Of a DNA stretch of 64,000 bases, positions 42,541 to 51,169 are shown one piece after another. A program made the translations under genes and the position numbers. Positions within the stretch are counted from its first letter, which is position 1; each line of letters opens with the position of its first letter. The notes beneath the pieces are model-generated. The model did no database searches and was not told the DNA's origin. It saw nothing but the letters and a program-made list of their open reading frames with translations. The stretch is from assembly GCF_045635475.1 (NCBI RefSeq), contig NZ_JBJGXI010000011.1, positions 1-64,000 on the forward strand, read 5' to 3'. Source of the stretch: JBJGXI01 sp045635475 (GTDB lineage Bacteria > Bacillota > Bacilli > Bacillales > Amphibacillaceae).

Positions 42541-42560
42541 TCAAGGGACATTAGGCGAAA

Positions 42561-42606
42561 AAAACGATAGGATCGGTGCATTTTAGCTTTCCTATCGTTT
42601 TTTGTG
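42561..42606 (+). terminator. Terminator of the SET-domain gene
   Basis: AAAACGATAGGA and TCCTATCGTTTT form a stem of about eleven pairs, followed by a T-run. Confidence 0.85.
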
Positions 42607-43077
42607 TTTCATCCAGCTATTTGGAATAAAGGTTAGCCTTTAAATGCTACATTGACTATTCTTCCATTTGTTCATCTTGTTCCTCAAAAACGATCTCCCA
42701 CTTAGATTTTATATCATGCAAAAAGGTATTATTCAGATATACAATAACTTGCTAAAACTCCGGATAAGCATTGAGATAACAGTTCCTTTATTTGTATAAT
42801 TTAAAAGGGTGTATCATGAATAATCTATCGGTGCAACCCTCTCTGTGTTTGTAAGATAATGTATGAAACTTTTGCTTCAATCTAATCGTATGAATATATA
42901 TAGCATGTTCAAAGCAGTAAGAAGGTCGAGACGGTGAAGTCCCTTAGAAGCTACATGTACGCTACTTGAGGACCCGGAAAAACAATAACTCTAGAGTTCA
43001 TCGCTGATCATTTAGCTCTTTTTTGAACGGCCTCTTATAATGAAAACATTACGCTTTATTTTAAAAGGAGAGATCAC
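42607..43077 (+). promoter_or_regulatory. Long leader with predicted hairpins before membrane protein gene
   Basis: No gene in this 470-base gap. The 3' part is GC-richer than its surroundings and looks structured: GTCC(C)TTAG(A)AGC pairs with GCT(AC)TTGAGGAC (42939-42973), and GTTCA near 42998 pairs with TGAAC near 43024, enclosing GCTGA/TTAGC and a run of T. I cannot match it to a known riboswitch. It ends with AAAAGGAGAG, the ribosome site of the next gene. Confidence 0.45.
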
Positions 43078-44748
43078 ATGGGAAGTATATTGCTGTTTTC
43101 TGCTATCGTAGCACTTGCATCTGCACTTGTTATTTTACCCATTACGAATAGCAAAAAGGATAAAAAAAACAATCGCAAAGGGCCGTTAATTACTACACTA
43201 ATTCTATTATTTCCACTAATTTTCGGATTCTACTACTTAACTAATCTCGATCGAAATTTCACGTCTTTGTGGCCACTGTTAATTGCTGTAACCGCGACTG
43301 GCGCTGTATTTGCTCGAGGGATGGAAAGAATCGTTAAGACCTGTCTGCTCATCGCCAGCATACTCGTTGCTATTTACATTCTTGCCGCACCGATTTTCAA
43401 TGCAGATGAAAAGTATGAGCGTGCCAATATGGATGAGCAAACAGAAATTACTGCGTTTGATGAAACAAAGACACCCGCAAGTGTTCCACCGCAGTTCGCG
43501 CGTAACAAAATGAAAAAATCATTCGGTCAAGTACCAAACACAAGCTATTATGAATTAGGTAATTTGCAAATTCAAAAGGTAAACGGCGAGTATGTTTACA
43601 TTGCACCTGTTGAATTTTCTGGTTTATTCAAATGGATCAAAGGAAACCAAACGCCAGGGTATTTTACGATGAGTGCAACGGATTCATCCGCTAACCCTAA
43701 ATTCATCGATGAATCAATGAGCTATACACCATCTTCTTTCTTTAATAAAAATATAGAACGCCATATTCGTATGGCCTATCCGAATCGAATTTTTTATGGA
43801 AGTGTACAGCTAGAAGTAAATGATGAAGGAAAACCATATTATATTCGTACGTACGGTGAATTTATCTCGGCACGTAATGGTTTTGATCCCCTGGGGATTG
43901 TCATGGTTGACCCAACGAGTGGAAGTACAGAGGATTATCCAATTAGTGAAATTCCAGCATTTATCGATGGAGCAATTTCACCTGAGTCTGTCAGCCTTCA
44001 CAACAGCTATTTCGGTAATTACATTAACGGATTCTGGAATAGTGTATTTGGAAAATCAGATGTGAAGCTTCCTTCTGATGAGGGAACAGAGGCAAACGTT
44101 AGTCCGGTTTTTGACGAAAACGGTGATATGTATTATTTTACTGATTTTACAAGCCCGAAAGAAGGCGTTGATTCGATGCTTGGCTATGCGTTAACCAACT
44201 CCAGAACTGGTGAGGCCACGTACTATACGGGCAACCTAGAGAATTCTTATATGGATTCTCGAGGTGCGCTTGATATTATTGAGAAGAAATTCATTGAAAA
44301 AGAATGGAATGGCGAAATGCCAATTTTGTATAACTTCTACGGTGAAGCGAGCTGGCTTGTCCCAGTACTTGATTCAAATGGATTTTTGCAAAATTACTTT
44401 ATCGTTTCCGCAGCAAACCCGGAAATTTCTGCCTATGCAGACACGCCAAATGCAGCATTAAAAAGCTATAAAACTGCATTACAGCGCGGTGGTGGAAGTG
44501 TCGACGGCAACTCAGCAGCAGATGAAAAACAGGTAACCGGAACGGTCGTCCGCGTCTATAAGGAAAAATCTGATCCGTACACGATTGTGTCATTCTTACT
44601 GGATAACGGCAACAGTTATATCGTGTCATCCGAAACATATCCACTCGCCATCTACATCCAAGAAGGCGACACAGTAGATGTTACGTTCCTAGATACAGGC
44701 GAAATGTTCTTACCGGTGAAAGAAATTGAAATTGAAGGTTTGAGGTAA
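43078..44748 (+). CDS. Membrane-anchored protein of unknown function
   Basis: A 556-residue protein. Three or four membrane helices in residues 1-115 (ILLFSAIVALASALVILP, LILLFPLIFGFYYL, LLIAVTATGAVFA, LLIASILVAIYILA) are followed by a soluble domain of about 430 residues, rich in beta strands, that repeats a pattern of Tyr/Phe-rich strands. The last 60 residues (TGTVVRVYKEKSDPYTIVSF) look like a small barrel. ATG after AAAAGGAGAG. The soluble part is probably outside. I do not recognise the family. Confidence 0.7.
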   Translation: MGSILLFSAIVALASALVILPITNSKKDKKNNRKGPLITTLILLFPLIFGFYYLTNLDRNFTSLWPLLIAVTATGAVFARGMERIVKTCLLIASILVAIYILAAPIFNADEKYERANMDEQTEITAFDETKTPASVPPQFARNKMKKSFGQVPNTSYYELGNLQIQKVNGEYVYIAPVEFSGLFKWIKGNQTPGYFTMSATDSSANPKFIDESMSYTPSSFFNKNIERHIRMAYPNRIFYGSVQLEVNDEGKPYYIRTYGEFISARNGFDPLGIVMVDPTSGSTEDYPISEIPAFIDGAISPESVSLHNSYFGNYINGFWNSVFGKSDVKLPSDEGTEANVSPVFDENGDMYYFTDFTSPKEGVDSMLGYALTNSRTGEATYYTGNLENSYMDSRGALDIIEKKFIEKEWNGEMPILYNFYGEASWLVPVLDSNGFLQNYFIVSAANPEISAYADTPNAALKSYKTALQRGGGSVDGNSAADEKQVTGTVVRVYKEKSDPYTIVSFLLDNGNSYIVSSETYPLAIYIQEGDTVDVTFLDTGEMFLPVKEIEIEGLR

Positions 44749-44752
44749 ATGT

Positions 44753-44792
44753 AAAAAGATAGTACCCCATAGTTCGGGGTACTATCTTTATT
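44753..44792 (+). terminator. Terminator of the membrane protein gene
   Basis: GATAGTACCCC and GGGGTACTATC pair perfectly over 11 bases, followed by TTTATTAG. Confidence 0.85.
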
Positions 44793-44824
44793 AGTTTAGG
44801 GCAAGTGTTGGCCAGGAGCTTGTT

Positions 44825-44971
44825 TGGTGCAATTATGCATTGGTGTGGTGCAATTATGCGTTGGTGTGGTGCAATTATCCCGCCGTGTGGCGCAATTGTG
44901 CGCTGGTGTGGTGCAATTATCCCGCCGTGTGGTGCAATCGTCGGCTTTTGTGGTGCAATTGCCTCCCAAAC
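44825..44971 (+). repeat. Array 1: seven 21-bp units with TGGTGCAATT core
   Basis: Seven consecutive units of exactly 21 bases. Each starts with TGGTGCAATT (one unit TGGCGCAATT, one TGGTGCAATC), followed by 11 bases that vary (for example ATCCCGCCGTG in two units). A second array of six units in the same orientation lies at 46506-46631. Array 1 starts about 40 bases after a terminator and lies between the convergent ends of two genes. It is not part of a supported gene. Confidence 0.9.
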
Positions 44972-45018
44972 TGTGTCTCCAATCCATCCACTCAGCATCT
45001 TACCAAGCACACCATTCT

Positions 45019-45693
45019 TTATTTCCGAAAAGCCGTCAATTTTAAAACGCTTTCAATAAATTCATCGAATGATGCAAAGTGACTGTTCCGCTGGTGGTAC
45101 CATTTTCTTACTGTTTCTACTAACCAAAAAGGAACAGATTTGCCATCAATAAGATGATAATATTGGTAAGCTTTCTTCGTATGCTCCCAACGATAATCAT
45201 TGCCTGGCTGCACATATTCAGATACGTCAATAATTTTTGCTCTACCATTTTGCAGTAATATATTTTTTAGATGAATGTCACGGGGATTTAATGATCTCTG
45301 CCTGGCGTATTCTCTCGCCTCATCGACATCCTGAACAACCTGTTGTGGGATATGTATACCTTGCAGGAGACAGTCGAATAAGGTTGTTCCTTGCTCAAAG
45401 CTTAGAACGAGGTATTGATCATTAGCAGCATAACATGTTGGAAAAAATGGGGATTCTCCCAGTCTTCGATAAACCTCTGCCTCTACTTTAATCTTATCGG
45501 TTTTATCCGCAGCATAGATCTTAAATGCATAGACTGGTGTATGAATATATTGAAAAACAGCTGCATCGGTACCAACCCCAACACACCTGAGGTTTGGCGA
45601 ACTACCATGAATGGTCACAGGCTGATTATTTGGATTAGAAGTAATCGAAATTTCCGATAGGCTTGGTATCGCATCTTCCCAGTCAGATTTCAT
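45019..45693 (-). CDS. Degenerate protein-kinase-fold protein (YrzF/YbdM-like)
   Basis: A 224-residue small kinase-like protein. Visible motifs: Gly-rich loop VGVGTDAAVF, the ATP Lys in YAFKIY, the catalytic loop LNPRDIHLKNILL (HRD replaced by PRD, with Asp and Asn kept) and KIIDVSEY in place of DFG. This matches small Ser/Thr kinase-like proteins of Bacillus. It might phosphorylate a protein or small molecule. ATG at 45693 follows AAAGGGGAAG. Its end lies beside the 21-bp array. Confidence 0.75.
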   Translation of the reverse strand: MKSDWEDAIPSLSEISITSNPNNQPVTIHGSSPNLRCVGVGTDAAVFQYIHTPVYAFKIYAADKTDKIKVEAEVYRRLGESPFFPTCYAANDQYLVLSFEQGTTLFDCLLQGIHIPQQVVQDVDEAREYARQRSLNPRDIHLKNILLQNGRAKIIDVSEYVQPGNDYRWEHTKKAYQYYHLIDGKSVPFWLVETVRKWYHQRNSHFASFDEFIESVLKLTAFRK

Positions 45694-45837
45694 ATTCACT
45701 TCCCCTTTAATTATATTTATCATAGCTTAACAGAAAACCTAGTAAAGTAATAGATATTCACTTGTATGTTAATTAATGCCAACTTTTTTAGAAGAAAAGA
45801 GCCCCATCATTAAGAAAGGACTCTATTACTATACTAG

Positions 45838-46410
45838 TTAATCTTCATAAGGACCGTATGGCTGAGCCCAATTGCCTCCTGGGCCTGGTAGTGGGCCTTC
45901 AAAGTTTGGCGGGTATGGCTGCTGGTTCCAATTGCCTCCGCCTGGGCCTGGTAAATGTCCTTCAAAATTTGGTGGGTACGGTTGCTGGTTCCAGTTACCC
46001 CCGCCTGGGCCTGGTAATGGTCCTTCTAAGTTTGGTGGGTACGGTTGCTGGTTCCAGTTACCCCCGCCTGGACCTGGTAATGGTCCTTCTAAGTTCGGCG
46101 GGTACGGTTGCTGATTCCAATTGCCTCCGCCTGGACCTGGTAATGGTCCCTCAAAGTTTGGCGGGTATGGTTGCTGATTCCAGTTACCTCCGTCTGGGCC
46201 TGGTAATGGTCCCTCGAAGTTTGGCGGGTATGGTTGCTGATTCCAGTTACCTCCGCCTGGGCCTGGGCCTGGTCCCTCGAAGTTTGGCGGGTATGGTTGC
46301 TGATTCCAATTGCCTCCACCTGGGCCTGGTAATGGGCCTTCGAAGTTTGGCTGCTGATTCCAGTTTGGATAGCTTCCCTGCGGATAACCTGTATATCTAT
46401 TTTGGTTCAT
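45838..46410 (-). CDS. Gly/Pro/Asn/Gln-rich protein with 21-residue repeats
   Basis: A 190-residue low-complexity protein. After NQNRYTGYPQGSYPNWN come seven repeats of 21 residues of the form GPLPGPGGGNWNQQPYPP plus NFE, with changes such as NLE or GHLPGP, and a shortened eighth ending GPYED. DNA identity between repeats is high, so the number can change by slippage. There is no signal peptide or membrane helix. ATG at 46410 follows GAGGAGG by about ten bases. Similar Pro/Gly repeat proteins occur in spore coats of Bacillales; that role here is only a guess. Confidence 0.75.
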   Translation of the reverse strand: MNQNRYTGYPQGSYPNWNQQPNFEGPLPGPGGGNWNQQPYPPNFEGPGPGPGGGNWNQQPYPPNFEGPLPGPDGGNWNQQPYPPNFEGPLPGPGGGNWNQQPYPPNLEGPLPGPGGGNWNQQPYPPNLEGPLPGPGGGNWNQQPYPPNFEGHLPGPGGGNWNQQPYPPNFEGPLPGPGGNWAQPYGPYED

Positions 46411-46505
46411 GTACGCTAAAACCTCCTCAAATTGTCTACACGTTACCATATGTCACGATATTGGGTTCCGCAACCACCTAGTGAAAGTTTGGGTTAACAC
46501 CTATA

Positions 46506-46631
46506 AAGTGCAATTATACGAAGTTGTGGTGCAATTAACCGCATGTATGGTGCAATTGTTCTAACGTCTGGTGCAATTATCCCAAAACGTGGTGCAATTC
46601 CGTCCACCTATGGTGCAATCACGCCCCACTC
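46506..46631 (+). repeat. Array 2: six 21-bp units with TGGTGCAATT core
   Basis: Six units of exactly 21 bases in the same orientation as array 1. The first core is AAGTGCAATT; the next four are TGGTGCAATT and the last is TGGTGCAATC. The 11-base spacers differ from each other and from those of array 1. It lies between the start of the Gly/Pro repeat gene and the natB terminator. Confidence 0.9.
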
Positions 46632-46681
46632 CCTCATCCTCGCCAGCCACCTATCTCGACAATCACAACCTCATCCCACAC

Positions 46682-46712
46682 AAAAGGCTCCGGTAATATA
46701 CCCCGGAGCCCT
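46682..46712 (-). terminator. Terminator of natAB
   Basis: GGCTCCGG (46686-46693) pairs with CCGGAGCC (46703-46710), with TTTTGTG following on the minus strand. Confidence 0.8.
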
Positions 46713-46716
46713 CGCT

Positions 46717-47874
46717 TTAATTCATTACCCACTTATCTTTCAGGAACAACACTCGACCAATGATAAAGACAACAATCATGCAAATCAGGTTACTAGCTAA
46801 TGTAATCAATACGTGTTGGAAATCAACAACGCCAAACAACAATTCTTTTAATAAACTAAATAGATTTAACAAAGGTATTGCGAAATGCTGAAAGGCTAAC
46901 TCATTTACACCCATTGTTGATACGATAAATGTCGGGAACATTGCTAGCATCATGATTGGTGTGCTGTAGCTTTGTGCTTCCTTGACTGTTTTCCCGATGA
47001 TGCTCGTTAGCATGAGCATTGACGCCACAAACATCGCGTACATAACGGATACAAGAAGTGCAACTCCAACGATAAGCAGTGCATTATCACCAAAGGAGAT
47101 TGATTTTTTTAGGTTTTCTGTTAAAAAGGCAATCTCTAACGACACGACAATTAGCGTAATGATTCCTGTTATTGCTCCAATCGATGAAATGGTCATCCAT
47201 TTAGCACCTAACATTGTTGCGCGATTTACTGGTGTCATCAGCAAAGCTTCCATCGTTTTCTTTTCTTTTTCCCCAGCAAATAAGTCTGCTGCTGCAGGAC
47301 CAGCGCCAACCCCAATAGACAGTGCCAATATTAGTGGTACTAACATTGCTAGCAAACCAATACCAGGTGATTCTTCAGCTATTTCCTTTTGTTCAAGTGC
47401 AAATGGTTGAACGAGCTGCGGATCAGCTCCTTGTGCCTCTAGTCTTTCCGCGATCGTAGATTTTTCATATGTTCCAAGTGCAGCTCTAACCATACTCATT
47501 AAATTGTCTGAGTTTTGACTATTTGAATCGCCTATGATCGTTACAGCTGCTTGTTGGCCCGATGCGACAGCTTCTGAGAAGTTAGTTGACAATAACACTG
47601 CCGCGTGTGCTTCCCCGTCTTGCACTGCCTTCTCTGGGTCAGCTACGTTTAATAGTTCAACATTTTCATATTCTGTAAAAATTGCCATCTCTGCTTCGGT
47701 CGTTGATTCGTCCACTGCAAGTGTTAACAGCTTTTCCTCCCCTTCCGAAATCATCTGCTCATAAAAAAGAGTTAATCCTGTCATCATAACAATCGGTAAT
47801 AATACGGTTAATAATAGTGTTCGGCGGTCTCTGAAGCTGTCTTTCATTTCTTTGATATATATTTTAAGAAGCAT
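46717..47874 (-). CDS. natB: ABC transporter permease NatB (sodium exporter type)
   Basis: A 385-residue ABC-2-type permease: one N-terminal helix (residues 20-40), a large extracytoplasmic domain (about 50-175) and five C-terminal helices from residue 176 (LLAMLVPLILALSIGVGAG). KEKKTMEALLMTPV is the coupling segment. NatAB of Bacillus exports sodium. The ATG lies within the end of natA (11-base overlap). It is controlled by the divergent natRK system, as in Bacillus subtilis. Confidence 0.85.
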   Translation of the reverse strand: MLLKIYIKEMKDSFRDRRTLLLTVLLPIVMMTGLTLFYEQMISEGEEKLLTLAVDESTTEAEMAIFTEYENVELLNVADPEKAVQDGEAHAAVLLSTNFSEAVASGQQAAVTIIGDSNSQNSDNLMSMVRAALGTYEKSTIAERLEAQGADPQLVQPFALEQKEIAEESPGIGLLAMLVPLILALSIGVGAGPAAADLFAGEKEKKTMEALLMTPVNRATMLGAKWMTISSIGAITGIITLIVVSLEIAFLTENLKKSISFGDNALLIVGVALLVSVMYAMFVASMLMLTSIIGKTVKEAQSYSTPIMMLAMFPTFIVSTMGVNELAFQHFAIPLLNLFSLLKELLFGVVDFQHVLITLASNLICMIVVFIIGRVLFLKDKWVMN

Positions 47875-48616
47875 GGTATTCGCTCCCCCTCACTAATTTA
47901 CTCATAAAGATATAGTTTAAATCATTACTGCCTTCTGTTTTATAAAGAGCATCCAAATCGCCATGGTAGACGAGCTCTCCCTTATGCATCATCGCAACTG
48001 AATCACAAAGCGTTGATACTTCTTCCATAATGTGACTAGAAAATACAATCGTTTTTCCATCCTGTTTAAGTTGGTGAATGAACTGGCGAAAGATATTGGA
48101 TGATGTGATATCTAAACCGGTCGTTGGTTCATCGAACAAAATAATATCTGGATTATGAATTAACGTTCGAGCAATCGCTACCTTCTGGCGCATCCCTTTA
48201 GAAAAACCACCAACCTTACGATTCAAGTAATCTCGCATGCCAAACATAGTAGCTAAATCATCAATCCGCACCTTTGTTTCATGCTTACTTAGTCCGTACA
48301 TTGCTGCGAAATATTCTAGATTTTCTCTCGCAGTCAAGCGATTATATAAGCCGGTTTCACCACCAAAAAGTACACCGATTCTTTTCTTAATTTCATCCGG
48401 CTGTTTCGTGGTATCGTATCCTTCGACTGTGATCGATCCTTCCGTTGGTGTTAACAGTGTTGCAATCGATCGTAGCAACGTCGTTTTGCCAGCACCGTTC
48501 TCCCCTAGCAGGCCGACAACTTGACCTTTTTCCACCGTAAAACTGACATGCTTTAATGCTGTAACAAATACTTTTTTATCTTGAAACTTTTTTGTTACCT
48601 GTTTGATTTCTATCAT
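47864..48616 (-). CDS. natA: ABC transporter ATP-binding protein NatA
   Basis: A 250-residue ATPase. Walker A GENGAGKTT, the signature GGFSKGMRQK, Walker B IILFDEPTTGLD and the switch His in FSSHIMEEV are complete. I start it at the ATG at 48616, after AGAGAGGTGAAAGTA; the longer frame begins with GTG inside the ribosome site. It energises NatB. Confidence 0.88.
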   Translation of the reverse strand: MIEIKQVTKKFQDKKVFVTALKHVSFTVEKGQVVGLLGENGAGKTTLLRSIATLLTPTEGSITVEGYDTTKQPDEIKKRIGVLFGGETGLYNRLTARENLEYFAAMYGLSKHETKVRIDDLATMFGMRDYLNRKVGGFSKGMRQKVAIARTLIHNPDIILFDEPTTGLDITSSNIFRQFIHQLKQDGKTIVFSSHIMEEVSTLCDSVAMMHKGELVYHGDLDALYKTEGSNDLNYIFMSKLVRGSEYHAS

Positions 48617-48658
48617 TACTTTCACCTCTCTGTGTTATATCTTGATTTCATCATACAA

Positions 48659-48717
48659 AGATTTCTTAAGGAAATCTCTACTCATGTCGTAAAAGTTCCA
48701 CTTGATGTCGCGAAAAG
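48659..48717. promoter_or_regulatory. Control region of natAB with LytTR-like direct repeats
   Basis: ATGTCGTAAAAG (48684-48695) and ATGTCGCGAAAAG (48705-48717) are direct repeats whose starts are 21 bases apart, two helical turns. LytTR regulators bind such direct repeats. An inverted repeat AGATTTC/GAAATCT (48659-48677) lies next to it. NatR binding is inference. Confidence 0.6.
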
Positions 48718-48814
48718 GTATTTTTATAGAATTTTTCAATAAATGACGTATGGTGATGGAGAAAACTGTATAATGGACGAGGGATAATTTCAGAAATTGG
48801 TTGAGGTGAGAAAC

Positions 48815-49513
48815 ATGAAGATCGGTATTGTGGATGATCGAGCAATTGATCTAGATAAACTTTATGGCATCGTTACAAATATACCGAATGTAGAAGTTAT
48901 TTTCTCCACTACATCTGCGGAAGAAGCGTATGCACAAATCAAGAAAGAAACAATCAATTTATTAATTGCCGATATAGAGATGCCTAATTTATCGGGCTAT
49001 GAACTTGCTGATATTATTCATTCACACGCATTGAACATTTCAGTTATTTTTGTTACAGCCAATAGCGGCTTTGCTGTCCATGCATTTGAATTAAATGTCC
49101 ATGATTATATTATGAAGCCATACCCAAAAGACCGATTAATTACTTCCATCACACGGTTAATGGAAAAATCGAACACAGCTGAAATTGCAGGTAGACTGTA
49201 CATTAAACAGAAATCAGATATACATATCATTTTAAAAAAGGATATCGTTTTTATCGAAAGATCCGGGCGCTCAACGACGATTTTCACTCGCTCTGGTCCA
49301 ATAAAAACGTATCAAACACTTAATGAACTAGAAGGAGAATTAAGAGAACGGGATTTCTTGCGGTCTCATCGCTCCTTTATTATTAACATCCACTTTGTAA
49401 AAAGCTTCTCGCTTTATGCAAAGAACTCGTACATCGTCACGTTCGAAGGCTTAAAGGAGCAAGCGATGATTACAAAGGATAAAGTTGAATTTTTACAACA
49501 CAATTACTTTTAA
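48815..49513 (+). CDS. natR: LytTR response regulator NatR
   Basis: A 232-residue response regulator. The receiver domain shows IVDDRAID, phosphoacceptor Asp in LLIADIEMP and Lys in IMKPYPKD. The C-terminal LytTR domain includes IVFIERSGRSTTIFT and FLRSHRSFIINIHFV. ATG at 48815 follows GAGGTGAG. It is divergent from natAB and coupled with natK. Known NatR regulates natAB in response to sodium stress and uncouplers. Confidence 0.85.
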   Translation: MKIGIVDDRAIDLDKLYGIVTNIPNVEVIFSTTSAEEAYAQIKKETINLLIADIEMPNLSGYELADIIHSHALNISVIFVTANSGFAVHAFELNVHDYIMKPYPKDRLITSITRLMEKSNTAEIAGRLYIKQKSDIHIILKKDIVFIERSGRSTTIFTRSGPIKTYQTLNELEGELRERDFLRSHRSFIINIHFVKSFSLYAKNSYIVTFEGLKEQAMITKDKVEFLQHNYF

Positions 49514-49527
49514 AAGGTGGAACTATA

Positions 49528-50508
49528 TTGAAACAAAGTCTTGGTTATTGGGGAATAATTACTGTTTTAGGAATGCTTCACATGTACGCTCTTCAATTGT
49601 TGATTCCTATGAACATCCCTATTTATCTTTCTAGTTTGCTACCAATTGCCGTTGTTTACATTTTGTATAAACGAACAATCCCGCGTATCGATTCTCTAGG
49701 TTTGCAATGGAATGGCATGTTGTTCGGTGTGCAGGTGTTGCTCTTAGGATGTTACCTGTTTATAGTGCCGTTGTTAGGCTACTTGCTACTTGCTGTGGTT
49801 TTTGTCTGCATCGAAGTAGTACGTGTCCAACTAGCAAGTAGATTAGCTTCACTTACGCAAGAGTTGGAAATATTTGAACAAGAGCGTGCACAGTTTAATG
49901 AAACATTTCGTATTGTCCGTAGTGAACGCCATGATTTTCTAAAGCATGTAGCTGCGATTCATTTTATGCTGGACAACGAGAAGCATCTCGAGGCGAAAAC
50001 GTATTTAGATGATTTGGTAGATGGATATGAAGAAACAAACTTATCAATCAAAGGGGAGCATGGAGCTGTTGCCGGTATTTTGCATCAAATGTATGGACGT
50101 GCCAGCGCCTTAGGCATAAGCACTTTTTACGATTTTGATGTGCCGCTATCATCATTACCTTTGTCTGATAAGCATATCGTCACACTAGTAGGTAATTTAC
50201 TTTCTAATAGCATTGATGCGTGCCAACAGTGGCAAGAGCAACATGATGCCCAAGCCCAAATTACTTTACAGTTTTATAAACGCAGTGGCTTATATCTATT
50301 AACCTGTCAAAATAATAGTTTACCGATACCAACGGACATATTAGACCGTCTATTTGTTGATTACGGCAAGTCAACCAAGTCCGGTGACCACCAAGGTCTC
50401 GGCACCAAAAAAATCGATGATATCGTAATTGATTATCAAGGATTCTTAGATTTTATATATAAAGACGAATCATTTACCGTGAAAATTAAATTCCCAGCGA
50501 TCGTGTAA
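49528..50508 (+). CDS. natK: Sensor histidine kinase NatK
   Basis: A 326-residue kinase. The N-terminal 100 residues are four or so membrane helices with almost no outside loops. A coiled segment leads to SERHDFLKHVAAIHFML with the phosphoacceptor His, and the GHKL ATPase has NLLSNSIDACQQW (N box) and LGTKKIDDI. Start is TTG after AAGGTGG, 14 bases after natR. Partner of NatR. Confidence 0.83.
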   Translation: MKQSLGYWGIITVLGMLHMYALQLLIPMNIPIYLSSLLPIAVVYILYKRTIPRIDSLGLQWNGMLFGVQVLLLGCYLFIVPLLGYLLLAVVFVCIEVVRVQLASRLASLTQELEIFEQERAQFNETFRIVRSERHDFLKHVAAIHFMLDNEKHLEAKTYLDDLVDGYEETNLSIKGEHGAVAGILHQMYGRASALGISTFYDFDVPLSSLPLSDKHIVTLVGNLLSNSIDACQQWQEQHDAQAQITLQFYKRSGLYLLTCQNNSLPIPTDILDRLFVDYGKSTKSGDHQGLGTKKIDDIVIDYQGFLDFIYKDESFTVKIKFPAIV

Positions 50509-50576
50509 AAGAAATAGATAGCGCTTAGAAACGCTGACACCATAACCGGGAGTTGGAATGGAAGGAGGACTTACCG

Positions 50577-51065
50577 ATGAGAGAAATCACCTTAGCAAAT
50601 GGAAAAACCGTAGAAGTGGAATGTTTGAGCTGTGCATTAACGAGTGGTCTGATCGAGCCGGAAGGTGGTGTTGTGCTTGAGACGGAATATTTTCACGCTC
50701 ATCAAGATGTTGCCTATCCAATAAAGGGTCTTATCATTTTAGCTTCGAAACGGCATATTATCTGCATAGACGAATTAACAGAAGAAGAAAGGTTAGATTA
50801 TATAAACGTTCTAACAAAAATAAGGAAGGCACAACGGGACGTGCTAGGCATAGAATATGTTTATTATTTTTATAATGAAGACACCACACATCATTTCCAC
50901 ACCTGGATGGTGCCAAGATATGAATGGATGCACGAATTTGGTCGTTCCGTTGAATCGGTTAGACCTACGCTGCTTCACGCTCGAAATCATATGAATAGCA
51001 AAGAAAACATGCAAGAAGTTATTGCTGCGATTCGTGCTTTAACGATTGAATTAAATAAATTATAA
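50577..51065 (+). CDS. HIT-like family protein
   Basis: A 162-residue protein. HHFHTWMVPRYEWM resembles the HIT motif HxHxH, with His-Phe-His-Thr-Trp at the end, as in diadenosine tetraphosphate hydrolase branch members; CLSCALTSG near the start looks like a small metal or zinc knuckle. HIT proteins hydrolyse or transfer nucleotides. I start it at ATG 50577 after GGAAGGAGG. It follows natK on the same strand but a 68-base gap makes co-transcription uncertain. Confidence 0.7.
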   Translation: MREITLANGKTVEVECLSCALTSGLIEPEGGVVLETEYFHAHQDVAYPIKGLIILASKRHIICIDELTEEERLDYINVLTKIRKAQRDVLGIEYVYYFYNEDTTHHFHTWMVPRYEWMHEFGRSVESVRPTLLHARNHMNSKENMQEVIAAIRALTIELNKL

Positions 51066-51067
51066 GC

Positions 51068-51104
51068 AAAAGGAGCATCGAGTTGCTTTGATGCTCCTTT
51101 GCAC
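51068..51104. terminator. Terminator after HIT-like gene
   Basis: AAAAGGAGCATC and GATGCTCCTTT pair around a ten-base loop, with a short T-run. Confidence 0.8.
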
Positions 51105-51169
51105 ATGCAGTATTCTAATAATGGAACTACTTACTGCTACATTCTGCACAACATACTTTTCATAATCCT

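Noticed and set aside
42925..43040. Known riboswitch (SAM, TPP, M-box, c-di-AMP, preQ1, T-box)
   Set aside because: I compared remembered core motifs of these classes and found no match; only local hairpins can be supported.
44825..44971. CRISPR array
   Set aside because: The conserved part is 10 bases and the variable part 11, far shorter than CRISPR repeats and spacers, and there are no cas genes.
44681..45082. Several overlapping frames across the 21-bp array, for example with a repeated IAPHG-type heptad
   Set aside because: A 21-base period opens all frames at once. None has a ribosome site, and the same DNA is open on both strands.
45858..46481. 207-residue plus-strand frame opposite the Gly/Pro repeat gene
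   Set aside because: It is the antisense of a repetitive gene with high GC; no ribosome site and composition unlike a real protein.
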